Source: a virus. From it: DNA of 64,000 nt. Of the stretch, positions 7,221 to 13,714 are shown one piece after another (the first letter of the stretch is position 1; each line of letters opens with the position of its first letter). Both the position numbers and the translations under genes were made by a program. The notes below the pieces were generated by a model. That model was not told the DNA's origin, did not search any database, and was given only the letters and a program-made list of their open reading frames with translations. The DNA lies in IMG/VR virus record IMGVR_UViG_3300044712_000557, positions 1-64,000 of that record, one strand, 5' to 3'.

Positions 7221-7448
7221 TTATTCTTTGAGTGTGTCACGCTCAAGTGACTTTTGGCGAAAAAGTTCCCATGGTGTTTGGGGTATGGCGCGAAAGCAAT
7301 GAGGTCGCGTTCGACGGCTACTCCCCCCTGCCACCGCCCAGGCTGGCCCTGTGACGCGCCAGGAGACGCCAGGACAAGAGCTAGCGCACGAGCACGAGTG
7401 CTTTGCCTGCCTGCTCTTGCTACGTCGCTCCTGGGCGATCCTGCTCAC
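7221..7448 (-). CDS. Possible small basic protein, 75 aa
   Basis: Called mainly because GTG 7448 overlaps the stop of the upstream gene and the stop falls just before the ribosome binding site of the next gene, completing the operon tiling. The product is rich in Arg, Ser and Cys and has no known motif. It could be a chance frame. Confidence 0.35.
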   Translation of the reverse strand: MSRIAQERRSKSRQAKHSCSCASSCPGVSWRVTGPAWAVAGGSSRRTRPHCFRAIPQTPWELFRQKSLERDTLKE

Positions 7449-7825
7449 TTGCGCAACCAGCCACTAGCGCGCCAGGGCGACCCCTTGCGAGCACGCTTGC
7501 GTGGGGATCCAACGTTGTTCGCGAGACGTGTCACCAGAACGTGCGTGTCGCCTCGTAGAGCAGCGCGCCATGCTGCGTCCAAGTCAACATCGGTCATGCG
7601 AGCAGCGGCTCGTCCTAGCGTGTCCTGGCTCGTCCTGGTGCGCGTGTAGAGCAGATCCCTGGCGCGCAGACGAGCACGATCGCGTGACGCTGCAGCCAGC
7701 GATTCACGCAGCCAGTCCAGCGCATCTCGACTCTTGAACCAGCGCTCGCTGGTCGCTCGGAACATAACCTCGATAACATCTCTTACCGGAAGTACTGCCC
7801 GGCCACCCTTGTCTTTACTGCTCAA
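7445..7825 (-). CDS. Hypothetical basic protein, 126 aa
   Basis: Helical, Arg-rich sequence (LAAASRDRARLRARDLLYTR) with a lysine/arginine tail, of the kind found in nucleic-acid-binding proteins. No family recognised. Overlaps its upstream neighbour by 11 bases. Confidence 0.6.
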   Translation of the reverse strand: MSSKDKGGRAVLPVRDVIEVMFRATSERWFKSRDALDWLRESLAAASRDRARLRARDLLYTRTRTSQDTLGRAAARMTDVDLDAAWRAALRGDTHVLVTRLANNVGSPRKRARKGSPWRASGWLRK

Positions 7826-8153
7826 GATGCACCTCGTCCACCGCTGGGATAGTTGTCAGAACTACGTCCTGGCTCTCGCACTGGTCGCTGGTCGGTCGCT
7901 GGTCGAGAGGCTTGAACGCGATCGGCACCTCATCGTCCTGGCGTGCCCTGTAGCGAGTCAGACGCGCGTCCCTGCACGCTTGCTCCCATCGCTCGTCCCT
8001 GCGTCGTCTACGGACGACCTTGGCCCTCTTGGCCATGGCTCGATCCGCTTGCGCTCCACGCAGGCCGATCGCGGCCAGGACGATCTCGCGCGCCTCGTCC
8101 AGATCTCCCACGAAAAGTTCGTATGCTGCGTCACGGGCCATGTCTTCCATCAT
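7815..8153 (-). CDS. Hypothetical protein, 112 aa, first gene of the leftward operon
   Basis: Not recognised. The start ATG 8153 is preceded by GGAG at about nine bases. The N-terminal part is an acidic helix (MMEDMARDAAYELFVGDLDE), followed by a very basic stretch (MAKRAKVVRRRRRDERW) and a polar tail. It opens the leftward transcription unit at the divergent control region. Confidence 0.6.
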   Translation of the reverse strand: MMEDMARDAAYELFVGDLDEAREIVLAAIGLRGAQADRAMAKRAKVVRRRRRDERWEQACRDARLTRYRARQDDEVPIAFKPLDQRPTSDQCESQDVVLTTIPAVDEVHLEQ

Positions 8154-8299
8154 CTCAGCCCGCTCCAAGGTTCTCGCCCTGGTACGCAGATCTCTACTAG
8201 TTCTTTAGTAGCCGAAAACTTTATTACGAATGTCTTCAATAACTTATGGATGACACGTACGATTTCTATTGACACCGTAGTCGGCAACTGTGCGATGAT
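8154..8299. promoter_or_regulatory. Divergent control region
   Basis: Leftward genes start at 8153 and rightward sequence begins near 8300, so promoters for both directions are expected here. It is the most AT-rich stretch in the neighbourhood. TTGACA at 8269-8274 looks like a -35 element for the rightward unit, but the best -10 candidate (GATGAT, 8294-8299) is 19 bases away and weak, so a phage-specific or activated promoter is possible. Confidence 0.35.
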
Positions 8300-9085
8300 T
8301 CGCCTGTCACCAACCCCCCGAGGTTGGGATCTTTGAAAACCTGGGTCGAAAGCGCGGTCGAGGGCGAAAGCCTTCGAAGGCGTAGGTTCCGAATCCCTTC
8401 TGGGATCGCGAACCCTGCGGTGCCTCGCAATCCACGGTGTCCTGGGACGCTCCAGGGGGCTGGGCTGGGACGAGATCCACGAGATGGGGATAAGCGGTTG
8501 CAAGAGGGAGTCGGAAGGCCTGGAGCGCAAAGCCAGATTCGGAATGCTCCAAACGGTGGCTGCCCTACAGCAAGTAGACCCTAGATAAGCCCCCGATGGT
8601 AAGAACAGCGATCGGACGCCGCTAGCGCAGTGCTAGACGCGTTTGAATCGTTGCTTAGAGTCTCGGTACCAGGGAGCGACGATGGATGCGGTGTAACACC
8701 TAGTGGGTGCGCTCGACAGCCATCTAGCCTCCTGGGCCGGTCCAGGGTTCAGCGCTAAGCGTACACAAGGCGACGCACCAGCACCTGGACAGACGGACGA
8801 AGGCAACGAGAGGGAGTGAGCAACTCCCGCAACGATCATTGATCTACGACAGCGACGCGGGGCGATTCCAGTGGCGACTATCCAGGCCTGAGGGCCAACC
8901 GGATGACAGCCGAGAGGATCGCCTTAGCGTGCGAGGCCAGAAAGAGCGCAGTCCGCGAAGTGAGCCTAAGACGCCCACGCGGCGAGGCAGCATTCAGCTA
9001 GTTGCCAAGTTCGACGGCCGATGTAGACGAGATGCGAAGTTCTAGGGTAGGGGGCGAGGAGGGGGCGAGGGAAACAGAACCTTCG
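8300..9085 (+). ncRNA. Candidate large structured non-coding RNA, about 790 nt
   Basis: No credible ORF is present on either strand, but hairpins follow one another: 8310-8327, 8359-8376 (seven pairs with a G-U closing on a GAAA tetraloop), 8393-8406, 8441-8456, 8622-8636, 8690-8700 and 8812-8828. The GAAA loop and the G-U pair favour the plus strand as the transcribed one. Size, density of structure and presence in a tRNA-rich phage recall the large ornate phage RNAs such as GOLLD and ROOL, but membership cannot be decided by eye. Boundaries are approximate. Confidence 0.5.
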
Positions 9086-9175
9086 CTCTCTTTGCTATGT
9101 AGCCGAGCAGGCGCGTCCAGGCCCTGCTGCCAACGTGAGGTTGGTCCTTGAGAGGCGGCTACAGAGCAAAGGGAC
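9085..9175 (+). ncRNA. Three-way-junction RNA element before the first rightward gene
   Basis: A 16 bp stem with one mismatch (9090-9105 with 9156-9171) encloses two hairpins: AGCAGG...CCTGCT and CCAAC-GTGAG-GTTGG. It ends 16 bases before the ribosome binding site of the gene at 9198. It may be the 3' domain of the large RNA, a leader element or a processed RNA. Confidence 0.6.
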
Positions 9176-9197
9176 ACACTCTCTTTTGGAGGATCAC

Positions 9198-9380
9198 ATG
9201 GACAGCATCCTGATCGAGAACGAGAACTTCTGGATCATCATCGACCCCAAGGACGGCTCGACGTGCGAGGTCCACTGCGCCGTCTCGATGCACACCGACT
9301 TCGACGTCTGGGTGTGCGTCTGGTCGGTGTACTCGTGGGATCGCTACACCCAGGCGCGCTTGACCTACCGCAGCTACTAG
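9198..9380 (+). CDS. Hypothetical protein, 60 aa
   Basis: Not recognised. ATG 9198 follows TTTTGGAGGATCAC, a very strong ribosome binding site shared in form by several genes of this region. The product is rich in Trp, Asp and Ser (MDSILIENENFWIIIDPKDG). It is the first protein gene of the rightward early block. Confidence 0.6.
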   Translation: MDSILIENENFWIIIDPKDGSTCEVHCAVSMHTDFDVWVCVWSVYSWDRYTQARLTYRSY

Positions 9381-9427
9381 CGGGAGCCGGTGCGGGAGGA
9401 CAGCGTCCTGGACGAGGGAGAGATCCG

Positions 9428-9580
9428 ATGATTTGGGTCATCGAGTCGTACGACAGCGAGCGTGAGCAGTGGCACCCAATCACTTGGAATTGCTACGACA
9501 CGCGTCGCGAGGCCAGGATCGTCCTGGCGCGGTTGCGCATGGGGCGCAAGGGTCGCATTCGAGCGTACACGCAAGCGTAG
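9428..9580 (+). CDS. Hypothetical protein, 50 aa (paralogue of 13263-13469)
   Basis: Starts MIWVIESYDSEREQWHPITW; the gene at 13263 starts MSNIVWVIEVRRGRNKRWEP with the same WVIE core, a basic middle and a conserved Trp-Pro, so the two are probably duplicates. GGGAGAG precedes the ATG. Function unknown. Confidence 0.55.
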   Translation: MIWVIESYDSEREQWHPITWNCYDTRREARIVLARLRMGRKGRIRAYTQA

Positions 9581-9592
9581 CAACTCTGAAAG

Positions 9593-9659
9593 CAGTCCGG
9601 GCTCGCGGAGGGCACCGTAGGGGCCAGCCTCAGTAGACCTCGGCTTGCTTCCTGGACTG
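9593..9659 (+). ncRNA. Structured intergenic RNA element
   Basis: CAGTCCGGG (9593-9601) pairs over nine positions with CCTGGACTG (9651-9659); the one G-U pair forms only in the plus-strand RNA. The enclosed 49 bases can form a second GAGG/CCTC stem. It lies between two tiny genes. Confidence 0.5.
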
Positions 9660-9706
9660 TATTGAGCGTTGCTGCTTACACATCTCAAAACTAAGTGGAG
9701 GATGCG

Positions 9707-9883
9707 ATGGCGACCTTCTATGCTCTGCCCCTTGCTGACAAGGGCTTCGTCCCGGTCAACGAGTTCAGCAATCCCGTGCGCTGGTACGTGGCTCAGGACG
9801 GAAAGGACTGGCCGGTCTACGGCCCGTACGCGTCGCGTGAGGCGGCTGAGGCTGAGGCCAAGCGTCGCTCTGGAGGCTTCTAA
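9707..9883 (+). CDS. Hypothetical protein, 58 aa
   Basis: Starts at ATG 9707 after GTGGAGGATGCG. Sequence MATFYALPLADKGFVPVNEF then WYVAQDGKDWPVYGPYASRE and a helical Ala/Glu-rich end; this resembles small one-domain proteins with repeated aromatic strand motifs but no family is recognised. The stop overlaps the next start (TAATG). Confidence 0.6.
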   Translation: MATFYALPLADKGFVPVNEFSNPVRWYVAQDGKDWPVYGPYASREAAEAEAKRRSGGF

Positions 9884-10077
9884 TGCGCAAGTGCCAGAAG
9901 TGCAACGAGCCGTCTCTGACCGCTCAGTTTCGCGAGCGGTCGCTCCCTGGCCTCAAGATCCTCTGCGCCGAGTGCAACGTGGACGTGCGCACGTCCTCGA
10001 CGCGCAAGGTCACGTTCCAGACGCGCACGGTCGAGGACCGCTACACGCTGCTCGCGCGCAAGCACGGGCTGGCGTAG
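9883..10077 (+). CDS. Zinc-ribbon protein, 64 aa
   Basis: MRKCQKCNEPSLTAQFRE then LKILCAECNVDVR gives two CxxC knuckles 22 residues apart, a classical zinc ribbon. Such proteins bind nucleic acid or other proteins. It is followed directly by the tandem pseudoknots. Confidence 0.65.
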   Translation: MRKCQKCNEPSLTAQFRERSLPGLKILCAECNVDVRTSSTRKVTFQTRTVEDRYTLLARKHGLA

Positions 10078-10086
10078 GCAACGTGT

Positions 10087-10142
10087 CGTAAGCTGGCTGG
10101 AGAGCGGGCTACCGGCTCCCAGGGGCGACCAAGACAGGTAGC
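10087..10142 (+). ncRNA. Pseudoknot RNA element, copy 1
   Basis: Stem 1: CTGG-A-GAGC (10097-10105, bulged A) pairs with GCTC-CCAG (10115-10122). The nine-base loop contains GCTACC (10108-10113), which pairs with GGTAGC (10137-10142) downstream, giving an H-type pseudoknot. The linker ends CCAAGACA. Copy 2 keeps the fold with different bases in both stems. Confidence 0.7.
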
Positions 10143-10152
10143 ACGCGACGTT

Positions 10153-10212
10153 CGTAAGGCTGGCTGGATACCGGGGCACCGGGTACCAGGGGCCAAATCC
10201 AAGACAGGTGCC
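10153..10212 (+). ncRNA. Pseudoknot RNA element, copy 2
   Basis: Same fold as copy 1: CTGG-A-TACC (10164-10172) pairs with GGTA-CCAG (10182-10189), and loop GGCACC (10175-10180) pairs with GGTGCC (10207-10212). Relative to copy 1, stem 1 changed from GAGC/GCTC to TACC/GGTA and stem 2 from GCTACC/GGTAGC to GGCACC/GGTGCC, so pairing is kept by compensatory changes. Unpaired parts (CGTAAG, GGG, CCAGGGGC, CCAAGACA) are conserved. Confidence 0.7.
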
Positions 10213-10222
10213 GCCTCAAAGC

Positions 10223-10292
10223 CGAGACTCAAGGTGTACCGTAATGAATCTCGCTAGCGCGGCGAGCGGTCTATAAACCACTTTGAGTCTCG
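10223..10292 (+). ncRNA. Long-stem hairpin directly upstream of a ribosome binding site
   Basis: CGAGACTCAAGGTG (10223-10236) pairs over 14 positions with CACTTTGAGTCTCG (10279-10292), one of them G-U in the plus strand. The interior holds CTCGC-TAGCGCG-GCGAG. The stem ends three bases before the TTGGAGG of the next gene, so it may protect the 5' end or set translation. Confidence 0.6.
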
Positions 10293-10306
10293 ACTTGGAG
10301 GCGATC

Positions 10307-10480
10307 ATGGACGAGTCCTATAGCAATTCATTCGATGACTGCTGCCCTGAGTGCGGCGGTCTTGGCTGCGCCCTTGGAACCTTGGGCATGCTGCTCCATC
10401 TGCGTTGCCGTGACTGTGGCATGGACTGGTCGGTGCCTTCTCCTGACGCGTACGAGTCTGACTGGAGCGACAAGCTCTAG
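10307..10480 (+). CDS. Zinc-ribbon protein, 57 aa
   Basis: CCPECGGLGC in the N-terminal third and CRDCGMDW near the middle form a two-knuckle zinc ribbon; the tail is acidic. ATG 10307 follows CTTGGAGGCGATC. Function unknown. Confidence 0.6.
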   Translation: MDESYSNSFDDCCPECGGLGCALGTLGMLLHLRCRDCGMDWSVPSPDAYESDWSDKL

Positions 10481-10493
10481 TCAACCAGCGCGA

Positions 10494-10652
10494 GCCTCGT
10501 CGCTTAGTAACGAGGCACCTTCTACGCTGAGCACGTAAGTGAGAGGCAAGCCTAGCGCCTGCAGTACTAGTCAACTCAGGCCTCCTAGGGCAGAGTCAGC
10601 ACGCTTGTCATCGTCCCGTCAGACTCAATCGGGATGTACGTGTTCAGCGTAG
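10494..10652 (+). ncRNA. Structured intergenic region
   Basis: A hairpin GCCTCGT-CGCTTAGTA-ACGAGGC (10494-10516) is followed by a long-range perfect nine-base stem, CTACGCTGA (10522-10530) with TCAGCGTAG (10644-10652), that encloses about 110 bases. No ORF is convincing. It again ends shortly before a strong ribosome binding site (10675-10682). Confidence 0.5.
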
Positions 10653-10690
10653 AGGGTTCGTTTCACGTCGCACTTGATTGGAGGTTGATC

Positions 10691-10978
10691 ATGTTCAACA
10701 CGCGTCAGGCCTACGGCTACGTCAACGTCAACCTGGGGCAGATGAGCGGCCTCGCGCAGATCGCGAAGCCCGTCGTGCGTCGCACCCTGGACGTGCAGCG
10801 CAAGCGCAACGGGCGCGCCCTGGTCAAGGCCCAGGCGCAGGCGCAGGCGGGCCAGTCCCCCAGCCTCCAGGCGCTCGTGGAGCGCAACAAGGCGGCGCGG
10901 CTGCAGCGCGAGGCCGAGCGCGAGGCGGCGCTGACCATCGTCTGCTCCAACGGTCGCACCATCCGCCCGATCAAGTAG
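10691..10978 (+). CDS. Hypothetical basic protein, 95 aa
   Basis: ATG 10691 follows TTGGAGGTTGATC. The N-terminus (AYGYVNVNLGQMSGLAQIA) resembles a segment of the gene at 15320 (MYGYVNLSLDKLLKLAE). The middle is a highly charged Gln/Ala/Arg-rich helix and the end is TIVCSNGRTIRPIK. Unknown function; nucleic acid binding is plausible. Confidence 0.6.
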   Translation: MFNTRQAYGYVNVNLGQMSGLAQIAKPVVRRTLDVQRKRNGRALVKAQAQAQAGQSPSLQALVERNKAARLQREAEREAALTIVCSNGRTIRPIK

Positions 10979-10985
10979 GGGCATC

Positions 10986-11255
10986 ATGGACGCCAAGATC
11001 AACATCACCATCGGCAACAGCACCTTTGAGAAAGAGTACGTCGTGGGGCTCACGCGGGCATCGCGCGACTACGACTACTACGGGGTGATACAGGTCGAGA
11101 CGGGAAGCCAGCGTATCGTGGCGATCCCCGCTGAGGACGTGGAGATGCAGGTCGCTCGCTACGAGAGCGGCATGTACAACTTCGCGCCCTGCGGCTCCGA
11201 TCTTCTCGACGCGGAAGTGCTGATCGATCTGGTCGTCTCACGCTTGCTCAGGTAG
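10986..11255 (+). CDS. Hypothetical protein, 89 aa
   Basis: Beta-rich N-terminus (MDAKINITIGNSTFEKEYVV) and a mixed C-terminus ending LIDLVVSRLLR. Starts seven bases after the upstream stop with GGGGC before the ATG. No family recognised. Confidence 0.6.
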   Translation: MDAKINITIGNSTFEKEYVVGLTRASRDYDYYGVIQVETGSQRIVAIPAEDVEMQVARYESGMYNFAPCGSDLLDAEVLIDLVVSRLLR

Positions 11256-11265
11256 GGGGCTCATT

Positions 11266-11445
11266 ATGCCGCGCTTCAAGCTGTACGTGACTGAGACGGT
11301 CGAGTACGTCATCCTCGTGGACGCTGGCAGCGAGGAAGAGGCGCGTGATGCGCTCGACGTGGCGGGAGTGGACTGCGGCGAGATCATGCACACCGAGCGC
11401 CACTCCGAGATCGAGCGTGTCGAGATGGAAGACAATGAGGACTGA
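11266..11445 (+). CDS. Small acidic protein, 59 aa
   Basis: MPRFKLYVTETVEYVILVDA followed by SEEEARDALDV and an acidic tail with a Cys and two His. The strand-strand-helix start resembles small DpnD/PcfM-like domains, but this is a weak guess. AGGGGGC precedes the ATG. Confidence 0.55.
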   Translation: MPRFKLYVTETVEYVILVDAGSEEEARDALDVAGVDCGEIMHTERHSEIERVEMEDNED

Positions 11446-11530
11446 GTCCTCCGGGCACGATCCAGTGGATGCCCTCTGGGTCGTGCCCATCATCATCCTG
11501 CTGTTCGCGTTCATGATTCACTTGATTTGA
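11435..11530 (+). CDS. Single-pass membrane peptide, 31 aa
   Basis: Overlaps the end of the previous gene by 11 bases in another frame. A short polar start is followed by WVVPIIILLFAFMIHLI, which would span the membrane, and the stop (TGA) is next to the ribosome binding site of the next gene. Small phage membrane peptides of this kind often modify host envelope processes. Confidence 0.5.
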   Translation: MRTESSGHDPVDALWVVPIIILLFAFMIHLI

Positions 11531-11541
11531 GGAGAAAGCAA

Positions 11542-12243
11542 ATGAAGTTCAACGCTGGCGACAAGGTTCGACATGTGAGCGGCCCGGTTCTCGGTACCGT
11601 GCTGAAAGACCCCGCCCCGTCTGCCCCCTTCGACATCGAAGGCGATACGTCAAAGTACGTCTTGATCCGATGGGACGACCAGGATGGTCCCCGTACGGAG
11701 TCTAACCTCCGAGATAACGTTGTGCTCGTGCAGCCCACTCCCCTCGTTGAGCCCGGCAAGGAAGACGGCATCAAGGAAGAGGAGGTCGTTGTGTCCAAGC
11801 CCCTGACTCAGCGTGAGCATCTGGCGATCCTGCGCGACTACGCTCTCGACCTGGGAGCCGTTGCCAACGTGCGCAAGAACAGCTACGGGGAGTACGAGGC
11901 GCGCGTCAAGATGAACGGCGAGCGCGAGCCCTACGTGGCTTTTGAGAGCACGTTCTCGGACGCGTACGACACCGTCAAGGCGATGCTGGACGAGATCGCC
12001 AAGCGTCAGCGTGCTGAGGGCGAGCGCCGCGAGCGCGAGTACCAGCACGAGCTAGACAAGGCTTACGAGCAGGCGCGCACGATCATGGGCTTCGTCAACT
12101 GCACCGTGACGCGTGATGGTGAGACTGTGACGTTCCATAGCCCGAAGACGGGCAGCCACTCGCTCTGTATGGCCTTGGGCGTGCGTCCCGTGTCTGACCT
12201 GATCGCTCACGCGTGCGGGTTCGCTGAGCAGCAGACGCACTGA
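11542..12243 (+). CDS. Protein with N-terminal SH3/KOW-like domain and coiled coil, 233 aa
   Basis: The first 70 residues (FNAGDKVRHVSGPVLGTVL ... YVLIRWDDQDG) look like a small beta-barrel of the Tudor/KOW type. A second part (residues 90-160) is mixed and leads into a charged helix (KRQRAEGERREREYQHELDK). The end has a cysteine-containing strand region. ATG 11542 follows GAGGAGAAAGCAA. No function assigned; it is the largest protein of the early small-gene block. Confidence 0.6.
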   Translation: MKFNAGDKVRHVSGPVLGTVLKDPAPSAPFDIEGDTSKYVLIRWDDQDGPRTESNLRDNVVLVQPTPLVEPGKEDGIKEEEVVVSKPLTQREHLAILRDYALDLGAVANVRKNSYGEYEARVKMNGEREPYVAFESTFSDAYDTVKAMLDEIAKRQRAEGERREREYQHELDKAYEQARTIMGFVNCTVTRDGETVTFHSPKTGSHSLCMALGVRPVSDLIAHACGFAEQQTH

Positions 12244-12377
12244 TCGTTCGTACCCTCTCCCCTTGGGGTCCAGGGGTGATGCTGACTGCGGTGCGCGTCA
12301 GGCCCAGGGATAGGCTGACTACGTCGCGCCCGAGGAGCGCTATCGCATCGCAGGGCAGTGCAGAGCAGTTATCCAGG

Positions 12378-12411
12378 GGCGCACCCCTTGATCGCTCACA
12401 GGGGGTGCGCC
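12378..12411 (+). promoter_or_regulatory. Perfect 10 bp hairpin in a 186 bp leader
   Basis: GGCGCACCCC (12378-12387) pairs perfectly with GGGGTGCGCC (12402-12411) across a 14-base loop. No T-run follows, so it is not a simple terminator. The gap 12244-12429 has no gene; further upstream a CTGAC/GTCAG hairpin is possible. The kinase-like gene starts at 12430. Confidence 0.5.
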
Positions 12412-12429
12412 TCAAGCAATGAGGAAGGC

Positions 12430-12888
12430 ATGCGAGCACCCAAGGTTGAAGTCACACTGGATCCCGTTGACGCTTGCAAGTCAGTCGTTCTAGTCAACGG
12501 CAAGAGGGCAGCCTTCACCTTTGAGGCTGTCTCGTGCCGCGTGATCTTTATGACTGAGCGTTACGTCGTGAAGGTTGTCGATCCTAACGCGAACGACGCT
12601 GGCTACAGCGACCTCAATCCCAGGGCTCAGAATCGATGCGAGGTTCGCACCTGGAAGCGCATCTCCAAGAGCGACGATAGGGCACGCTTCGCAGAGATGC
12701 TCTGCTGGGATCCCAAGTACACCTGGGTGTGCCAGGAGCGTGTTCGTACGTCTCGGCGAGCTACAACTCAAGAGCGCAACTTCCTAGAGGAAGTAGCCGC
12801 ACGCTACAACGTTGGCGACATCCATCGTGGCAACATTGGCAGACGTAAAGGACAGCCAGTCATCCTCGACTATGGCTGCAAAGGCTAG
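12430..12888 (+). CDS. Mini protein-kinase-like / APH-fold protein, 152 aa
   Basis: The motif order follows the kinase fold: RYVVKVV with a candidate ATP-binding lysine (about residue 50), an acidic helix CEVRTWKRI (about 75), a hinge-like TWVCQERV, a catalytic loop VGDIHRGNIG (D and N as in D-x-H-x-G-N) and a metal-binding ILDYG in place of DFG. At 152 aa it is about half the usual length, lacking most of the C-lobe. It could phosphorylate a host protein or be a binding-only pseudokinase. ATG 12430 follows GAGGAAGGC. Confidence 0.6.
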   Translation: MRAPKVEVTLDPVDACKSVVLVNGKRAAFTFEAVSCRVIFMTERYVVKVVDPNANDAGYSDLNPRAQNRCEVRTWKRISKSDDRARFAEMLCWDPKYTWVCQERVRTSRRATTQERNFLEEVAARYNVGDIHRGNIGRRKGQPVILDYGCKG

Positions 12889-12895
12889 GAGGCCT

Positions 12896-13084
12896 ATGGC
12901 CCTTTCGGCGTACCTGAGTCCCTCCAAGGCTGCCCGCAAGGCTGCCTACTGTCGTGACGTGGAGCGACTTGTTGTCGCTGCTCGTCCCGACGTGGCGGGA
13001 CGAATGGATTGGGATGACGTGCTCTATCACTTCCACTACGGCCATTCCGTAGAGGAAGCGGTGGCTGCCATCCTGAGCCATTGA
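12896..13084 (+). CDS. Hypothetical protein, 62 aa
   Basis: Helical protein (SPSKAARKAAYCRDVERLVV ... VLYHFHYGHSVEEAVAAIL). AGGAGG lies only three bases before ATG 12896; ATG 12872 is an alternative without a binding site. Family unknown. Confidence 0.5.
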   Translation: MALSAYLSPSKAARKAAYCRDVERLVVAARPDVAGRMDWDDVLYHFHYGHSVEEAVAAILSH

Positions 13085-13099
13085 CGGCACCAGCGCCTC

Positions 13100-13214
13100 G
13101 TCCTGCCGCCTAGTAGCGGGACGCTCGTACACCCCAGGGAGTGAGGCGTGGGGTGCCTGGGCATTTACGCCTAGGCACTTGCAACCAGTAACGCTCACGC
13201 GTTGCAACGTGAGC
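13100..13214 (+). ncRNA. Four-hairpin intergenic RNA element
   Basis: Hairpins: 13100-13122 (seven pairs, one U-G), 13130-13155 (CACCCC/GGGGTG), 13154-13177 (nine pairs with one G-U valid only in the plus strand) and 13193-13214 (seven perfect pairs). The second and third share two bases, so they may alternate. No ORF. It precedes the gene at 13263. Confidence 0.55.
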
Positions 13215-13262
13215 CTGCTGCCATTGCCTCACTTCCTGAGTTGTACGAATTGGAGGAAGACA

Positions 13263-13469
13263 ATGAGCAACATCGTCTGGGTCATTGAGGTTCGCCGTGG
13301 TCGCAACAAGCGTTGGGAGCCGTATCACACCACGCAGGATCGGCATCATGCCGTGAGCCTCATGGAGCGTGTCTCTCGCGAGGCTGCCAAGGATCGGTTC
13401 CCTCATCGCAAGAGCGAGTCGTTCAGGCTGTCTGTCGCAGCATTGATCCCCGTTGCGGACGTGCTCTAG
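13263..13469 (+). CDS. Hypothetical protein, 68 aa (paralogue of 9428-9580)
   Basis: MSNIVWVIEVRRGRNKRWEP, then a charged helix. Shares the WVIE...W-P start with the protein at 9428. ATG follows TTGGAGGAAGACA. Function unknown. Confidence 0.6.
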   Translation: MSNIVWVIEVRRGRNKRWEPYHTTQDRHHAVSLMERVSREAAKDRFPHRKSESFRLSVAALIPVADVL

Positions 13470-13479
13470 TGAGGATGCC

Positions 13480-13704
13480 ATGAAGAACCTCTGTAGCAAG
13501 ACGGTCAAGCGTGCTGACGCGTACGAGGTCTGGCGCTCGTTCGATGGCTCGTGGACGTGGTACTGCCTGAAGAAGTGGCAAGCAGACGACGCGAAGCCCC
13601 ACGCTCGCTGGTTCTGCGACGTTGTCACTCCCTTCGTTCCCGAGGGCGAGATGGGAGACGTGTATGTCTCCGAGATCAAGTCCAATGCCGTGCGCGTGAA
13701 GTGA
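13480..13704 (+). CDS. Hypothetical protein, 74 aa
   Basis: MKNLCSKTVKRADAYEVWRS then WTWYCLKKWQ; rich in Trp and Lys with three cysteines. GAGGATGCC precedes the ATG. No family recognised. Confidence 0.6.
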   Translation: MKNLCSKTVKRADAYEVWRSFDGSWTWYCLKKWQADDAKPHARWFCDVVTPFVPEGEMGDVYVSEIKSNAVRVK

Positions 13705-13714
13705 GGAGAGCGAG

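Noticed and set aside
8269-8299. Sigma-70 promoter
   Set aside because: TTGACA is good but the spacing to the best -10 is 19 and the -10 is poor, so it is listed only as part of the control region.
8307-8552. ORF of 81 codons on the minus strand in the structured region
   Set aside because: Composition is unlike neighbouring proteins, it has no binding site, and the same bases form stable hairpins on the plus strand.
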